This document shows, in pieces, positions 49,941 through 62,641 of a DNA stretch of 64,000 nt. The notes below the pieces were generated by a model that did not search any database, was not told the origin of the DNA, and was given only the letters and a program-made list of their open reading frames with translations. Origin of the DNA: Prunella strophiata (lineage: Eukaryota > Chordata > Aves > Passeriformes > Prunellidae); the NCBI GenBank assembly GCA_036583965.1, contig JAZBQD010000034.1, positions 5,231,222 to 5,295,221 on the forward strand, read 5' to 3'. How positions within the stretch are numbered: position 1 is the stretch's first letter; each line of letters begins with the position of its first letter. The position numbers and the translations under genes were made by a program.

Positions 49941-51492
49941 TGAGACTGGAGAGCATTCCCATGGCTCTGGTGACCTGTGGGGACCCAAACCCTGTCACCC
50001 AAAGCACTCAGGGCTGCATTTGCTGCTCCCCAAGGCAGACACACACCACAAACCCCCTGGCTGGTGCAGAGCAGGGTGCTGGGCTGTGCCCCCAACCCTC
50101 CTCACCCACTGCCAGCACTGTGGCATGCCTGGGGCAGGAGGAAGGGGCTGGGGGGATCCCCCACAGCTCCCTGTGTGTCAGGAGAGGCTCAGGGCTGCTG
50201 CTGCTGGGATTGCAAAACCCTGGCTGTGTTTGAGGCTGGTTTTTGCCAGCGTTACCAGGGTACAGCAGTGACTAATTCTCTCCGAACTTTCAGTTTCAGC
50301 CTCGAGCACTGCATTTCAGAGGGACCTGGTGTGTGTTGTGCAGGGAAAAATCCCTCAGACAGCTCAGGGCTGTGGCTATCTAGGGCAGAAATACCCAGAT
50401 CAGAGATCAGCCTCATCACCCCAGTGCTGCACGGAGCTGGCAGAGCCAGACCTGCCCCATGGTGGATGGCAGGGATGAGCACACTCCCCCCTCTCTGACT
50501 GTCCTGCAGCTGCTGAAGAACTGCTGGCCAAAAAATAATTCGTGTTCTGGCAAAGTAAATGAAAAATGCTGCAAAAATGAGAATATTTGAGGACTGAAAA
50601 CGGAGCAAAACACAGCGAGCAACAGACTTTTAAAGTCATTTCTACAAAAGCAATCTCTGGACACTCATTAGACCTTAATCAGCAATTAAGGAGCAGCAAG
50701 AGGGGTGAAGGCACAAGGACATGGATGCTTTTACTCGTGGGGAACCTGTGTTCAAGCACCAGCCCCTGCACCCCTCCTCTTTCAGGAGCCCTCAAGGAAT
50801 CCGTGGGGCTCTGTCCTGCACGTTCTGGAAAAGTACAGCTGCTGGGAGAAGGCTCTGGATGCAGGCTCAGGGCAGGGAGGGGGGTTTGAAAAGGAACAGG
50901 GGCCTGGAGAGGTGCCATGGCAATGGTTTTCAATAACAGCCTCTGGAGAGGGAGCGGGGAGGGGACAGGGCCCCGCGGAGCTATGGCAGGAATGTCCCCT
51001 CAGGAACTCGCTGTTCCTTCCTGAGCACCCACGTCACTCTGGGCAGCAAGGCTCAGCCAGCCCCTCTGAGCACAGATCCTGTGTGCTCAGCCCCACAAAC
51101 ACTGGGGCAGCAGGGCAGGAAAAGGAAATGCATGGCTCCAGGCATCCAGCTGCTCCCCAGAGCTGATGGTGAGCTCAAGAGAGGCCAGGGCTGCTCCCAG
51201 AGATGGGGCCAAAGGTCTTGCAAAGCCCCCCATGGGTCATGGAGGGGTTCCCAGCACAGCCAACACCTCCAAGGGTGGCCCTGGCTGTTGGGGAGCATCT
51301 CCTCCACCTTTATGTGAGAGGAGAAATCCATCCACTGGTTCTTCTCCCCCCTGCTGCATCCTTGCAGAGGGGCTGGCTGGGCACTGGTCTGACACAGCCA
51401 CTTTGTCCACGTGGGCAGCAGGAGGAGGCTGAGGGGTCCCCCACACACCCAGGCACAGGAAAGAGCCAGCCACGAGCTCTGGGCAGGCAGGG
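49941..51492. other. Intergenic, nothing recognised
   Basis: No exon, array or recognised repeat. Confidence 0.5.
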
Positions 51493-51795
51493 ATCCCAGA
51501 ATCACTGAAGATCAAATCCAGCCTGTGCCCCATGCCCAGCCCAGAGCACTCAAGTGCCACCTCCAGAGATGGGCACTCCAAACCTCCCTGGGCAGTTCCA
51601 GTGCCTGAGCCCCCTTTCCATGCAGAAATTCCTGCTGATGTCCCACCCTGAGCCTCTTCTGGCACCACCTCAGGCCATTTCCTATTGTCCCATGTCACTG
51701 TTCCCTGGCAGAAGAGCCTGACTCCCACCTGGCTGCACCCTCCTGTCAGCTGGGAGGGATAAGGTCACCCCTGAGCCTCCTCTTCTCCAGGATGA
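51493..51795 (-). mobile_element. CR1 LINE fragment, antisense
   Basis: CCCAGAATCACTGAAGATC, CCTCCCTGGGCAGTTCCAGT and CCTCCTCTTCTCCAGGATGA form the reverse complement of a CR1 3' region. Confidence 0.85.
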
Positions 51796-54700
51796 AGGCT
51801 GCTGGCACCGGGCAGCACCTGCTGAGCTGCAGAGCTGCCCCCATGGCACCCACACTGCCCAGGCTGGCTCTGCAGCCCTGGATGCAAAGCTGCTCCCCCA
51901 GAGTGCCCAGCACAGCAGCTGAGCTGTGGCTTTTTATAACCAGAGAGCTCCAGCACCTCTCCTGACCCTGCAGCACGAGGGAACAGCAGTTCCTGCAGCT
52001 CAGGGAGAGGATAAACAGATCTCAACAGCCACCAGGACATGGGACAGACAGAATTGTCCCTCTGCAGACACCCACCATGCCTCTGGCTGTGACAAGTGGC
52101 AGCTCAGCTGCCACCACACTCCTTGCAAAGCCATTTCTCATCTCTTTAGCTGCCTTTCAGAGACCCTGGCTGCAGGGGAGGAGGAGGAGGAAATTGAGAT
52201 CCCCAGGGCTGGTGATTGATTTGGTAGAAAGCCAGGTTGGAAGGAACAGCCCAGAGCAACTGGTGCCACTGGTGACGTGGTGATATTTTATCTGCACTTA
52301 TGTCATGGTGGGAAGGGCAAAACAATGGGGAATGAGCACTTCTTCTGCAAGGGTTAAACTGCAGTCCTGGATGGAAACTGGCTCGTGCAGGGGAAGGGGA
52401 AAGGCAGCAACAAGCCAGCCAGAGGTGCTGAGTGCCTGGGCAAGCATCCTGACAGATTTCAGGCTCCCCAGTGCCTGGATCCTTCATCCACTGACATCAA
52501 ACTCGGCTCTGCAGCTTCACCTGCACCCAGCTGCTCCTCCCCTCTGCATTGCTGTGCCTCCCCCTTCCATGAGGAACAAAGTCTCAAAGCTGGAAGTGTC
52601 ATTAGAGACATGGACAGGGTCACCAGTTGTGTCACCAAGTCCTGAGATGTTATCTCAGTGCAAAAATTCTCACACCTTCTCTCATGGGCAGTTCCTAGGC
52701 AAAGCTGACTCCTTCTCTCACTGCAGCACTGCCAACTGACTCCTCTTACCTTGCTAGCCCACCCTTTTATACCACTCAGTCCTCATTAGATATATCTGTG
52801 GCCTATTAAGGGCAGGCCTGGTCCTAATCTTTGGTAGTTAGTCCAGCTGCAACTCTTCAGGGGTGAAATTGCCTTCAGCACTGTCTCCTACTCTTCTACA
52901 ATCCATCCTCCCACATGGAAGTGCTGAGGCACCACGTGCAGCACCTCCCCATGGAAAAGAAATCTCCCAGATTGTTGTGAGAGAGGAGAAATTCATCTGC
53001 AGCACTGCACAGCTCAGCACAGAGCAGTTTGTTGGGAATGGAGACCAGGAAAGAGCCCTTAGAAACAGAATTCTCTCCCTGAAGGACCCCAGCTGGACAG
53101 TGCCTGGCTCTAGGTGAGAACACAAGTCAGAAACATTTCATCCAGTCTCAAAACCACTGAGTATTCCTCCAAAAGAACATCACAAAGAAAAAGCTGTCAG
53201 CTTTGGAAACACCAACTATTTCCACTTTGAATTTAGGGCTGAGGAGAAGCCCTTGCTGGTGCACAGGGGGGTGGAGGTAAGAGAACTGCAGGTTTCAGGA
53301 GCAGGACTTGGATTAGCACCATGATTAGTGTCACATTTTTTTGCCACTTGTCATTGCAGCGTGGGTTCTTAGAAGGCCCTGAAAAAGTTAAGAATGGCAA
53401 ATTCTTCTTAAGCCTTGAAGAAAACTCTTTCACATCCTTTTCTATCTTCTCAGAAGCCTTTGTGTCACCACCAGCCCACCTGTGTGTCAGAACAGGAAAC
53501 ACTCCAGCCCTCCAGTTTCAGATGTTGCACTGGCAGAACCCACAGCCACCAGGAGTCCAACCCACTGGCCCTGCACATCCCTTTCTGCCTGGGGAACAGG
53601 TTCCTGCACTGCCACAGCCTGGAGGCAGGAGCAGAGCTGTCCTTTGCTACCCCAGGAATGTCACATCCCCTCCCTAAAGCAGCCTGCAGTGCTGTTCTGG
53701 GCCTCTTGGTACCACTACAAGGCGTGCAGTGAACCAGCAGCTCCTTTTGATTCCCTTCAGGAATTTCTTTAAGCCCTGGTGGACAAATGGCATTCTGCTG
53801 CTCCTGAGACCTGGCTGATCTGGAGTGAGAAACGGGTCCAAAATTGGTGAAAGCAAGCAGCGAGTTTATGGCTCTGCATTTAGCATCCCTCTTCATCCCT
53901 CGCAGCCTCCTTAAATGCTTTGGAATCTCAAACTTGCCCAGCAGCCCGTTTCAAACAAATGCAAAGCCCTCCAGCGTCCTCAACAAACCCCAGCTGCAAA
54001 CCAAGCCCAGGCCTTTCTGATTCCTGACCCATGAGCAAACCATTGGCAAGGAGCACTGGGGAGCAGAGCTCTCCCCCTGCACCAGACCACCAGCCCTCCC
54101 TGCTCCTTCTGGTGCCTCCCTTCCAGCTGTGCCCAGCTGTTTCTCTCTCTCTCCCTGCCTCCAAACCCATGAGTTTCACACCAAAAAAAAAAAAAAAAAA
54201 ATCCTCCCACCCCGACCCAGGAAGATCATTTTGCACCAGAAATAGAGCTCGCTATACTTGGGATGCAGCCCGGGAGCCTTAAAAATAGCAGCTGGCAGTG
54301 CCAGGCGGGGCTGTGCCAGCTGCCAGGACAGACGGACAGGGTGCCAGGGGGCACGTCCTCCCCTCGCAAGGCCATAAATGACCATGGTGCTGCCCAGCAG
54401 GCCAATTGCCTGGCAGGGCCAGCAGGGTGGGCTGCCGGGACCCTCTCCCCACGCTCCGCGTTGCTGCGGCTCAGGGAAGGCATTAACACCCGATAAAAGC
54501 ACAGAGGAGCCCAAGCGGAGCATCCTGCCGTCAGCCAGCCCCGAAAGCCTGGAAGGGAGGCTGTAAACAGAGGAACAAAAGGAGTTTTAAACACCCATCG
54601 CCTGCAGAAAGGCGTTTAAAGGATCGAGAGAAAGGTGCTGAAATCTGGGCGCTGCTCAGCGCTGGGATGTCCGGGAGGAAAATCTCCTAATGGAGTCGGA

Positions 54701-55054
54701 AGTGCGAAAGAAAGACCGAAAGGATTTTTTTTTTTTTTTTTCTCCTTGCGAACAGCTTTGTTCCCTTCTGTTCCTCCCCGTCAGTAGGAAAGGGTGGGGA
54801 CTATTGTTGGATGCCGCTGTTCAGCTGGCTCCTCGCACAGCTCCCAGGGCAGCCAGAAATGCTCGGGCTCACAGCGTCCTGGTGACGCCACAGAGGCTCC
54901 AGCCAAGCTGCAGCAGCCAGGAGAGCTTCAGTTTTGTCCAATTCTGCTGTTCCACTCACCCTGTGCTGATCTCAGTGGGTGCTACAGATGAGTTTATGCA
55001 CCTTGGAAAGCCCTGAGCCCTCGGGTTCCTCATTCTCAGCCATCACTGAGGACT
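51796..55054. other. Intergenic, homopolymer tracts only
   Basis: Poly-A at 54,183-54,201 and poly-T at 54,725-54,741. GC-rich unique sequence at 54.3-54.6 kb with no exon recognised. Confidence 0.5.
54183..54201. repeat. Poly-A run
   Basis: 19 consecutive A, a simple repeat with no adjoining retrocopy recognised. Confidence 0.95.
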
Positions 55055-55240
55055 GGAGGTGTTTCCAAAGGTCATCTAAAGTGTTTCCAGTGGCCATCTA
55101 AAGTGTTTCCAGTGGCCATCTAAAGTGTTTCCAGTGGCCATCTAAAGTGTTTCCAGTGGCCATCTCCTGCCCTGAGGACTGGAGGTGTTTCCAGAGGTCA
55201 TCTGAAGGTGTTTGCAGTGCTCATCTCCTGCCCTGAGGTG
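55055..55240. repeat. 22-bp tandem repeat with composite right end
   Basis: About five copies of GTGTTTCCAGTGGCCATC plus TAAA are followed by two longer diverged copies that share CTCCTGCCCTGAGG. Confidence 0.92.
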
Positions 55241-55309
55241 CCAGGTGTGACCCACCCAGAGCTGGGAGTGGGAGAAGTGCCCATCACACAGACAGGGTTA
55301 CAGGGGCAT

Positions 55310-55505
55310 AGAATGGCCTGGGTTGAAAGGGACCTTAAAAATCACCTCATTTCCCCTCTTGCCATGGCAGGGACACCTTCCACTGGCCCAGGCTGCTCAG
55401 AGCTCACCCAGGCTGGCCTTGGGCACCTCCAGGGATCCAGGGGCAGCCACAGCTGCTCTGGGCACCCTGTGCCAGGGCCTGCCCATCCTCACAGGAAACA
55501 ATTCC
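55310..55505 (-). mobile_element. CR1 LINE 3' fragment, antisense
   Basis: GAATGGCCTGGGTTGAAAGG, TTGCCATGGCAGGGACACC and GGGCACCCTGTGCCAGGGCC read as reversed CR1 tail. Confidence 0.88.
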
Positions 55506-55897
55506 TTCTGTATAACCGAGCTAAATTTCCCTTCCAGGCTGGCACCCAGACCAGCAGAGGAGCCCTGCTCTCCCAGCAGAGCCCAGTGGCACAGGACAAA
55601 TGCCACATGTGCCCAGACACAGCCCGAGGTCACAGCTGATGCTATCGCAGCTGACACGTGGAGCACTCCAGGCTTTGTTTGAACAACAAAGACCAAGAAA
55701 ACATCCTGCAATGTAACATTGAAACCAGCACCTACGTGATTGAAATAGAAAGACCCACCAGCCACAGAGTTTGTGCCTCTTGTTTACATCAGCAGTGTCT
55801 CTGGCTAATGGGAATGAGTGCTGGGTGCTTCAAATCACAGAGATCCCATCTTTCTGTGTTTTATTTTCTGTCCTGTATTTCATTTGCAGGATGGATT

Positions 55898-56175
55898 CTT
55901 ACAATCACTGAATATCCTGAGCTGGAAGGGACCCACAGGGATCATCCCAGCTCCTGGCCCTGCACAGACCCCCCAAAATCCCACCCTGGCATCCCTGGAG
56001 TGCTGTCCAAACCCTCCTGGAGCTCTGGCAGCCTCGGGCTGTGCCCATTCCCTGGGGAGCCTGGGCAGTGCCAGCACCCTCTGGGGGAAGAACCTTTCCC
56101 AAAATCCACCCCAACCCTCCCCTGGCACAGCTCCAGCCCTTCCCTGGGTCCTGTCCCTGTCACAGAAAGAAGACT
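55898..56175 (-). mobile_element. CR1 LINE 3' fragment, antisense
   Basis: AATCACTGAATATCCTGAGC, GGAGTGCTGTCCAAACCCTC and GGGGAGCCTGGGCAGTGCC are the reverse complement of the subfamily seen at 15.88 and 40.33 kb. Confidence 0.88.
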
Positions 56176-59100
56176 GGCCATGCCTTTGGGACAGCAAACA
56201 ACTGATGTAATTTTTAAGTTATCACCCCAAAATCCCTGAAATACATCTCTGCAATCATCAAGATTTCATTGCAGAAAACAAGAAAGGACAGAAGTGACCA
56301 GCTGGCCTGCAAGTATTACAGAATATCAGGAAACTCACATTAACTATTAGAGTTAATGCACATGTGCAGTTTATATCTTTCCTAAATTAGAAAAACCTGC
56401 CATTAAAACCACATGGTGTTATGACCCAGCTGCCAATTAAAAAAACCTTAACAAGATTTGAAAGAAGAACAAGATACTGATGTGTGAAAATTTTACCACA
56501 GATCATATTTTGACAAGAATTTCAAGAATATACTGAAAATAAAACACTTCTTCCCAACGTGTAAAAGACTTGAAAAAAGCCATCATTAGTCATCTCTACC
56601 CCAACTACTGGAGAACAAAAAAAAACCTCCTTTCAAATAAAATTAAATTATCTCAGAAATTAGAAGTCTAAAAATGACACTGTAGTTTATTATTTGAGTA
56701 CAGGTGGGAGTTAGATTTGGCTCTGAGACAGACTGTAATTCAAAAAAAATACATTGTGTAGTAAAAACCTGTTAATTTGTAGCCAACTGGTTACTGAGTT
56801 AAAAGGTAACTACGTCATATCAGAGTCCTCTGGGAGTGTATTTTTAAACATGGCCTATAGTTTAGGGATGAAAACTATTGATATGAGAGGGGCTGGTGTC
56901 ATAGAGAGCCCTTTGATGAGAAATAAAGCATTTTCTGGCCCCGACATGGTGTGGACAATGAGGAGACAGGGATGAGGGGGCTGATGAAATTTCTGTTCCC
57001 ACAGCCCTGACTCACCCAGCCTGAGCACAACCCAAACCCTGGCTGAGCTCTAACGGGGTCCCTGATGCCCAGGGTGCTTCACCCCCTGCCAAACACCAAA
57101 CACATCCCCCAGCACCCTCTCTGCTGGCTGCCAGCACACCTGCAGACCCCAAACCACAGCCCATCGCCCCTGAGTGCCCAGCTGGGTGCAGGGAGGGGAG
57201 CTGGGAGCTGCCCACGGTGTCTGAGCTCAGCCCTGCGTGCCAGGGCTGCGAGGGGAAGCCCAGGGCGAGTCAGCAGGAAACGCATGCAAATGCTGCAGCT
57301 TGAGAAGCACGCTCAGGAAAGCCCCAGCACAACCTCCCCGGGCCCTCAGCCACCCCCAGCCCCTTCTTGTGGCCCAGCAGAGCCAGCCTGGCACTGCCAG
57401 GGGGGACAGCAGCCACACAGGGCAGCTGCACAACCCTGCGAGTGAAAACTCCCACGGCACAGGGAAAAAAAAAATCAAAGTCACACCTGGAAGATGGGCT
57501 GCTCACACCATATAAATACAAAAAAACAAAGCTGCTTTCTGCCCTGGTTTTGGCTGTTTTTCTTACAATGACAGAGCCAGCTCGCTCTGTGCCAGACTAA
57601 CAGTGTCAGGTCCAGGTAGGACCTTGGCACTGCTCTCCAGACAGGCACAGGTTTGTACAACTGCACTTCCAACGTGGGAAACAGCTCCCAAAACCTGGAA
57701 TTCTTCACCCAGCCCAGCAGCAGAGCAGCTCAGCTGCTTCCCCTCAGGTACCTGGGTTCATCTCTTGGAGGTTGTGTTCAGGGGCACAGGAGCCTCAGGC
57801 AGCTCCATGTCCTCACAGAATGCCAGAAAATTCTGCTTCTCCCCAGTCTCTCCTTTAATACCTTGGTCCCATTTAGCTTTTCACACCCTTGATGGGTGCT
57901 AACAGGACAGACCTGGGTTGTGCCACTCCTGGATTGCCAACCCCCATCAGCTGTGGCCTCTGTAGTAAACAGAGGGTTGTGAGGAGCCACACACAGAACA
58001 AATCTCACCAATTTGTTCTTTCAGCACCAGTGGATTAGAGCCTGTGTTTCAGCTGTTTTGCCAAACTCCCACCAGGCTTGGATGGGAGCAGATTTGGGGA
58101 AGCCAAAGCCCTGGGCAGAGTCTCCCTGGCTGCACTGAGAGTCTGTCTCAGACTCTGCTGCTGGAGCAGCAAAAGGATGAGGAAGAGGTTTAGATGGGGT
58201 TTGAAGTGTTGTGATTTCTCACCACACTGTGACAGTCACACACCACGACCTTTTCTCCTTCCCCATCCCGCTGTGACTGTGGAGTTGGGGAGTGGGCTGC
58301 ACTTAACATCACCTCCCAACAACTCTCAGTGCCCTTTCTGCTACCCTGGAGCCAGGCAGAGGAAAAAACCCAGGTGCTAACCAGGCCAGCAAGATTTGCC
58401 TGTGTGTGATCTGGGTGTAATGTTCTTTTTTTCAGCGTAATGCCATCACACATCCTTGTGGCCCTGCGAGTCTGATCCTGGGGTGACTAATTCAGGATAG
58501 TCCCTAAGCCTGAGTACACCCTGCACCTCTCCAGTGCTGATGACAACAGGCAGAGCTCTGAGACAAGGGAATTACCCAAGACACTTCTAATCTGGAGCTC
58601 TGGCTCTGTTTGTGGTGTGATAACTGGGTAGGCTGTGTCCCCTGAGCATTGCATCTTGCTGTGGGGAGGACACAGGGCTCCTGTGCTGTGTCCCCATGTG
58701 GGCTTGGCCAGGGACACCCCTGGGCTGTGGGGACATCTGTGGCTGCTGTGCTAAGTGCTGCCATGACTCGTGTTCAGCTTGGGGTGTCCTGGTGGCATTT
58801 TGGGGACCCAAAAAGCTCATCTGTGTGTCCCCATGGCTGCTCTGCAGGGCACACAATGGGCATTGTTTGCCTTCGGGGCAGGGTGAGCAGCCTCTGGCTC
58901 GGGAGGAACAAAGCCCGGAGCCAGTTCCTGCAAACACAAAACATGCCTTTTTATCACTTCGTGACAAATTGGTTTGTCAGCAGCAGGAAGTGATGTTACA
59001 GCCGTCCTCAGCGAGGGGGAAACTCCTCGTGGTTTCCATGGGGATGTATGCAACCGGAGAGCTACAGATTTATACAGACTGAAAGCCCCACACACCCCTG

Positions 59101-59359
59101 CTGGGTGCCAGGATTCTGGGGATTGGATACCACGGGATGGTCTCAGCTGAGTGCTGCTAGCAACGGGGGGATAGCCAGCTCATGTTGGAGGCAGAGAAAT
59201 GGGGATTTAAAGCCCTAAACCGGGGTGAACTGTGTGCCTTGATATTCCAATCAAACAAAGCAGCAGAGCTGGGAGAATAAATAAGGGGAGGGAAGTAAAG
59301 ATTCTTCCACAAAGTTCAGCCACCAAGGCATCCTCCTCCTCTGGCCCTCATCCTGCTCC

Positions 59360-59402
59360 TTATTTGGGTCTGGGTAAGAAAATCAGTGAGTTGCTGGTTA
59401 CC
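59360..59402 (+). repeat. 43-bp direct repeat, copy 1
   Basis: Begins TTATTTGGGTCTGGGTAAG and ends GAGTTGCTGGTTACC. Identical to 60980-61022 except for one base (A versus T at copy position 26). Confidence 0.9.
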
Positions 59403-60979
59403 CTCCCAGCAAACCTCCCAGCTGATGCCATCCATGTCCCCAAGGCTGTCCCACTGAGGTGACATCTGGCAGTCTCACTCAGTCTCACTCTGATCTCTCT
59501 CTCCCCCACATCCTCCCCTTCACACCGGGAGCAGTTTGGGATCTGGGTGCCATCCCATCCACAAAGAGTTTGCAGGAGTTTGAGACTGGGCAGCGTCAGG
59601 GTCGGGATTACAGGGAGCAGCAGAAGGATCCCGATAAAGATTTGGAAAAGGGCATCGGATGTCATAGCTGGTGGCTGGCAGGTACCCTGCTGCCCGTGCT
59701 GCCTGCTCACAGCAGCCTGTGTGCTGAAGCAGCTCTCTTTTGCACCCCTCTGTCAGGTGCCTGCTTGGGTTCTAAAAGCTGATCTGCTGCCAGGTAATGA
59801 GTTTTATTGTTCCAAGAAACACATAAACAAGCTCCCGCGGCTGTCAGGGAGCGGATTTCTGTTTGAATTGCGATTAACAGGCAGGATTTTTTTTTATCAG
59901 TTGCATGGCCAGGGCTGCCAAGGTTGTATTTTTCCACTGAACAAGCTCTGCTTTGCTTTGAAGGTGAAAGTTTGTTCCACCCTTTACTGCAGGTGTAAAA
60001 ATGCTCACGTATTCAGAGACACTCTTGCATATTTAATCAGGACAGCAATGGCAGGTTCGACGTGCCAAGGGATTTTCCACTGGACAAAGGAGTTTTGCAG
60101 GATTTGCAGCACGGGACAGGTTTTGGGGAGGACATTCACTTTGAGGTACAGGTACACTTCAGGAAAATAAGAGTTTCTAACTTCACTTCTCAGTGCCCAG
60201 GGATCTCTCCTCTTTTAGCTGCTCCATTTTTCCCCTCCCTCCCTGGGTGTCAGGTTGAAAGTCGGTGAGGGCTGACGCGGTGCTGAGGACAGAGCAGCTT
60301 TGGAGGGGCAGCTCACGTGGAAGAACTTCAGAGGCAGCAGTGCATCATCCCATCCTTCAAGGGCACCTTCTCCCAGGAGAACAGGCCTGGATTTTAGCAC
60401 CATTAATACTCCAGGTAACAGTGCAGGATTGCAGCAGGAGTTTGGGGTGCTTTGTTCATCTTGCTGCGTGATGAGAGCACAGCTGCTTTGTGCTCACAAA
60501 ACCTTCCCCTGTACACTCAAGATCACAACTTAAATTCCTTGATTTTACACTCACAACCTAGTGTGTGCCCAGAGCAAAACCATTTTTGATGGTGCAGAAG
60601 TTGGATTTGACTCTTTGAGTATCAGATATGCAGGAACTGCTGGCTCCCTTCTGGAGTGAGTATGGAAAGCCCAGAGTCCTGCTGCCCCCTCAGCATCCCT
60701 CTCCCTGTCACCAGCACTACCCTGCCTAGGAAATCAAGCTTCCAGCTGCATCCCACAGCCCTCAGCTTCCCTGGGAAGGGGATGTCACAGCAGGGATGCT
60801 GTCCTGCCCCACAGAGCCCATCAGAGGTGCAGATCTGTCCCAGGAACCCTTTGCTGCCCATCTCCCAGAGATGCTCTTGGAGCTCCCCTGCCTGGCTTTG
60901 GCTGTGCTGCAGCAACTCTCCTCAATTTCTCAACAGAAACACCAGATCACTCTAGTGATAATCTCCAGCAGGAAAGAAT

Positions 60980-61022
60980 TTATTTGGGTCTGGGTAAGAA
61001 AATCTGTGAGTTGCTGGTTACC
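60980..61022 (+). repeat. 43-bp direct repeat, copy 2
   Basis: Second copy 1,620 bp to the right in the same orientation. The flanks do not match, so it is a dispersed short duplication, not a tandem. Confidence 0.9.
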
Positions 61023-61598
61023 TGATCCCTTGTCATGCCCTGGTTTGTTTACAGAGATAGCCCAGCCAGCCAAATACCTCACTCCAGGCATCAGGGGCAG
61101 TTTGAGTTGCAAAAAGGATTTAAGGAGGTGGGACAGAAAAAACAGTCTGAATTTGTGCCAAGCCTTAGAGATCTGTTACTAACAGGTTAATTTTTAGACT
61201 TAACCTTTCAAGCATTAGAAGTAAACAAGGAATAAGGAAGCTTATTCCTCCTTCTTAGGAGAAGGACTATTTTAAATTCTCTGTAGCCCAGTGCCCAAGT
61301 CTCAGCTGGTTCTAACTGTTACAGCCATCAGGGCAGCCAAATCCACTCCCAGCTGAGAAGCCAGCCTTGGCTCCCTGCCACTGCACACAATTACAGGGGG
61401 ACAAAGGAAAGCTCAGGTTAAGAACCTGCAGTAGTTTCTAGTCAATTATGGTGTTTAAACCCATTTTTCTCAGTCAAGACCTGAGGCCAGAAGAGTTGAA
61501 AATTACAGCTCTTCACCCTGGAGCTTCACATGAGTTTTGGAACTGTGACATGCAGCATTTTAAAGAATATATAATCCAGATGAATAGAAATATCATAA

Positions 61599-61604
61599 TT
61601 TATT
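61599..61604 (-). terminator. DUSP1: Polyadenylation signal AATAAA for DUSP1
   Basis: TTTATT on the plus strand gives AATAAA in mRNA sense, 667 nt after the stop codon. It is the first canonical hexamer after the AREs, which fits the usual DUSP1 transcript end. Confidence 0.7.
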
Positions 61605-61679
61605 CCATTTGTATAAAAAAAGTTATAATCATGTAACAAAACTATGTCTTCATAAGAAGAAATATATTATTTCACATCA

Positions 61680-61688
61680 TAAATAAAT
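61680..61688 (-). promoter_or_regulatory. Second AU-rich element in DUSP1 3' UTR
   Basis: In RNA sense this reads AUUUAUUUA, two overlapping pentamers, about 75 nt upstream of the AATAAA. Confidence 0.7.
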
Positions 61689-61912
61689 CAGCAAACATAC
61701 AACCCTTGGCAACTCAAAAAAAAGCACTCGCCTGGTGCTTTCATGTCAGTGCTTGGGAAACAAGAAGAGCTGACAGATATACACACACAGGATTATTGTA
61801 CCAAAAAATACTGAGGTATTTGGTTTCTCTAGCACTGAAACTTTACGTTTGTGAAGGCAAAAAAAAAAAAAAAAAAAAAGAACAAAAACCCAACAACAAT
61901 GCACTAAGGTAA

Positions 61913-61925
61913 AAATAAATAAATA
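61913..61925 (-). promoter_or_regulatory. AU-rich element in DUSP1 3' UTR (overlapping AUUUA)
   Basis: In RNA sense this reads UAUUUAUUUAUUU, which contains the nonamer UUAUUUAUU preferred by TTP/ZFP36. DUSP1 mRNA is a known immediate-early, ARE-regulated transcript bound by TTP and HuR. Function here is by homology. Confidence 0.8.
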
Positions 61926-62270
61926 GGACTGTCATATAAAAGGGGACAGCATCAGTGTTGCTCAAAGTGTCCAGGAATGGGAATACTGGTGAGCATGCTA
62001 CTAAACATGAGCAGGCTTGGGACAGACAGAAGACAAGGAGGGACAGCTCAGGAAGAGCCAAGGTCCTTTGATCTCCGTGCAGACATCCAGCCATTTGCTT
62101 GAGGAGTCAGAAACACCTGGTTTCTCTGGCACTGGGTGAGCTCCTCTCCATGGACACCGCTCTGGGACACGCCAAGCGCTCCCCGCGAAACCCGAGTGAC
62201 ACTGTCCCTGTGGTTATTGCACTTCTGAGACAGCAAGTCTGAGTCCTGGCCACGCTTTTCACCTGCTTCT

Positions 62271-62641
62271 TCAGCAGCTGGGGGAAGTAGTGATGGGGCT
62301 CTGAAGGTAGTTCAAAGCACTGGAGGTGGTGTGAACCGGGATGGAGACGGGGAAGTTGAAGACCGTGGTGGTCGATGCGCCTCTGTCCAGCACCGACATC
62401 GCGGGGCTCCCGGCCTCTGCTGAGCAGTTGGGGGCCAGGACCTGCGACTCAAACTGAAGCAGCTGCCCCATGAAGCTGAAATTCGGGGAGATGATGCTTC
62501 TCCTCTGCTTGACAAACTCGAAGGCTTCGTCCAGTTTGACTCTGTTGGTCCTCATGAGATAAGCAAGGCAGATGGTGGCCGAGCGGGAAATGCCAGCCTG
62601 GCAGTGCACAAAGACCCTTCCTCCCTCGTTCTTCACAGAGT
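62271..62641 (-). CDS. DUSP1: DUSP1 exon 4: catalytic P-loop and C-terminal tail
   Basis: The acceptor CTTTCAG at 62648-62642 joins to complete the Asp codon of DSVKNEGGRVF. HCQAGISRSATICLAYLM holds the CX5R active site. RSIISPNFSFMGQLLQFE follows, then a DUSP1-type tail ending YLQSPITTSPSC. The two Ser-Pro positions in that tail are the ERK-phosphorylated stability sites known in mammals. TGA stop at 62271-62273. Confidence 0.97.

Larger units (their letters stand above)
56176..61579. other. Intergenic, downstream of DUSP1
   Basis: An AT-rich patch at 56.2-56.9 kb and the 43-bp direct repeat pair. 59,860-60,060 is AT-rich unique sequence that could be conserved non-coding DNA. No exon recognised. 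Confidence 0.5.
61580..62270 (-). other. DUSP1: DUSP1 3' untranslated region
   Basis: About 690 nt separate the stop codon from the first good polyadenylation signal, close to the 3' UTR length known for mammalian DUSP1. It contains two AU-rich elements and an uninterrupted run of 21 U in RNA sense (61859-61879). The exact cleavage site is inferred as 10-30 nt past the AATAAA. Confidence 0.8.

Noticed and set aside
1..61500. Exons of NEURL1B or ERGIC1, the human neighbours of DUSP1
   Set aside because: I looked for the neuralized and RING signatures of NEURL1B and for ERGIC1 sequence and found none in this window.
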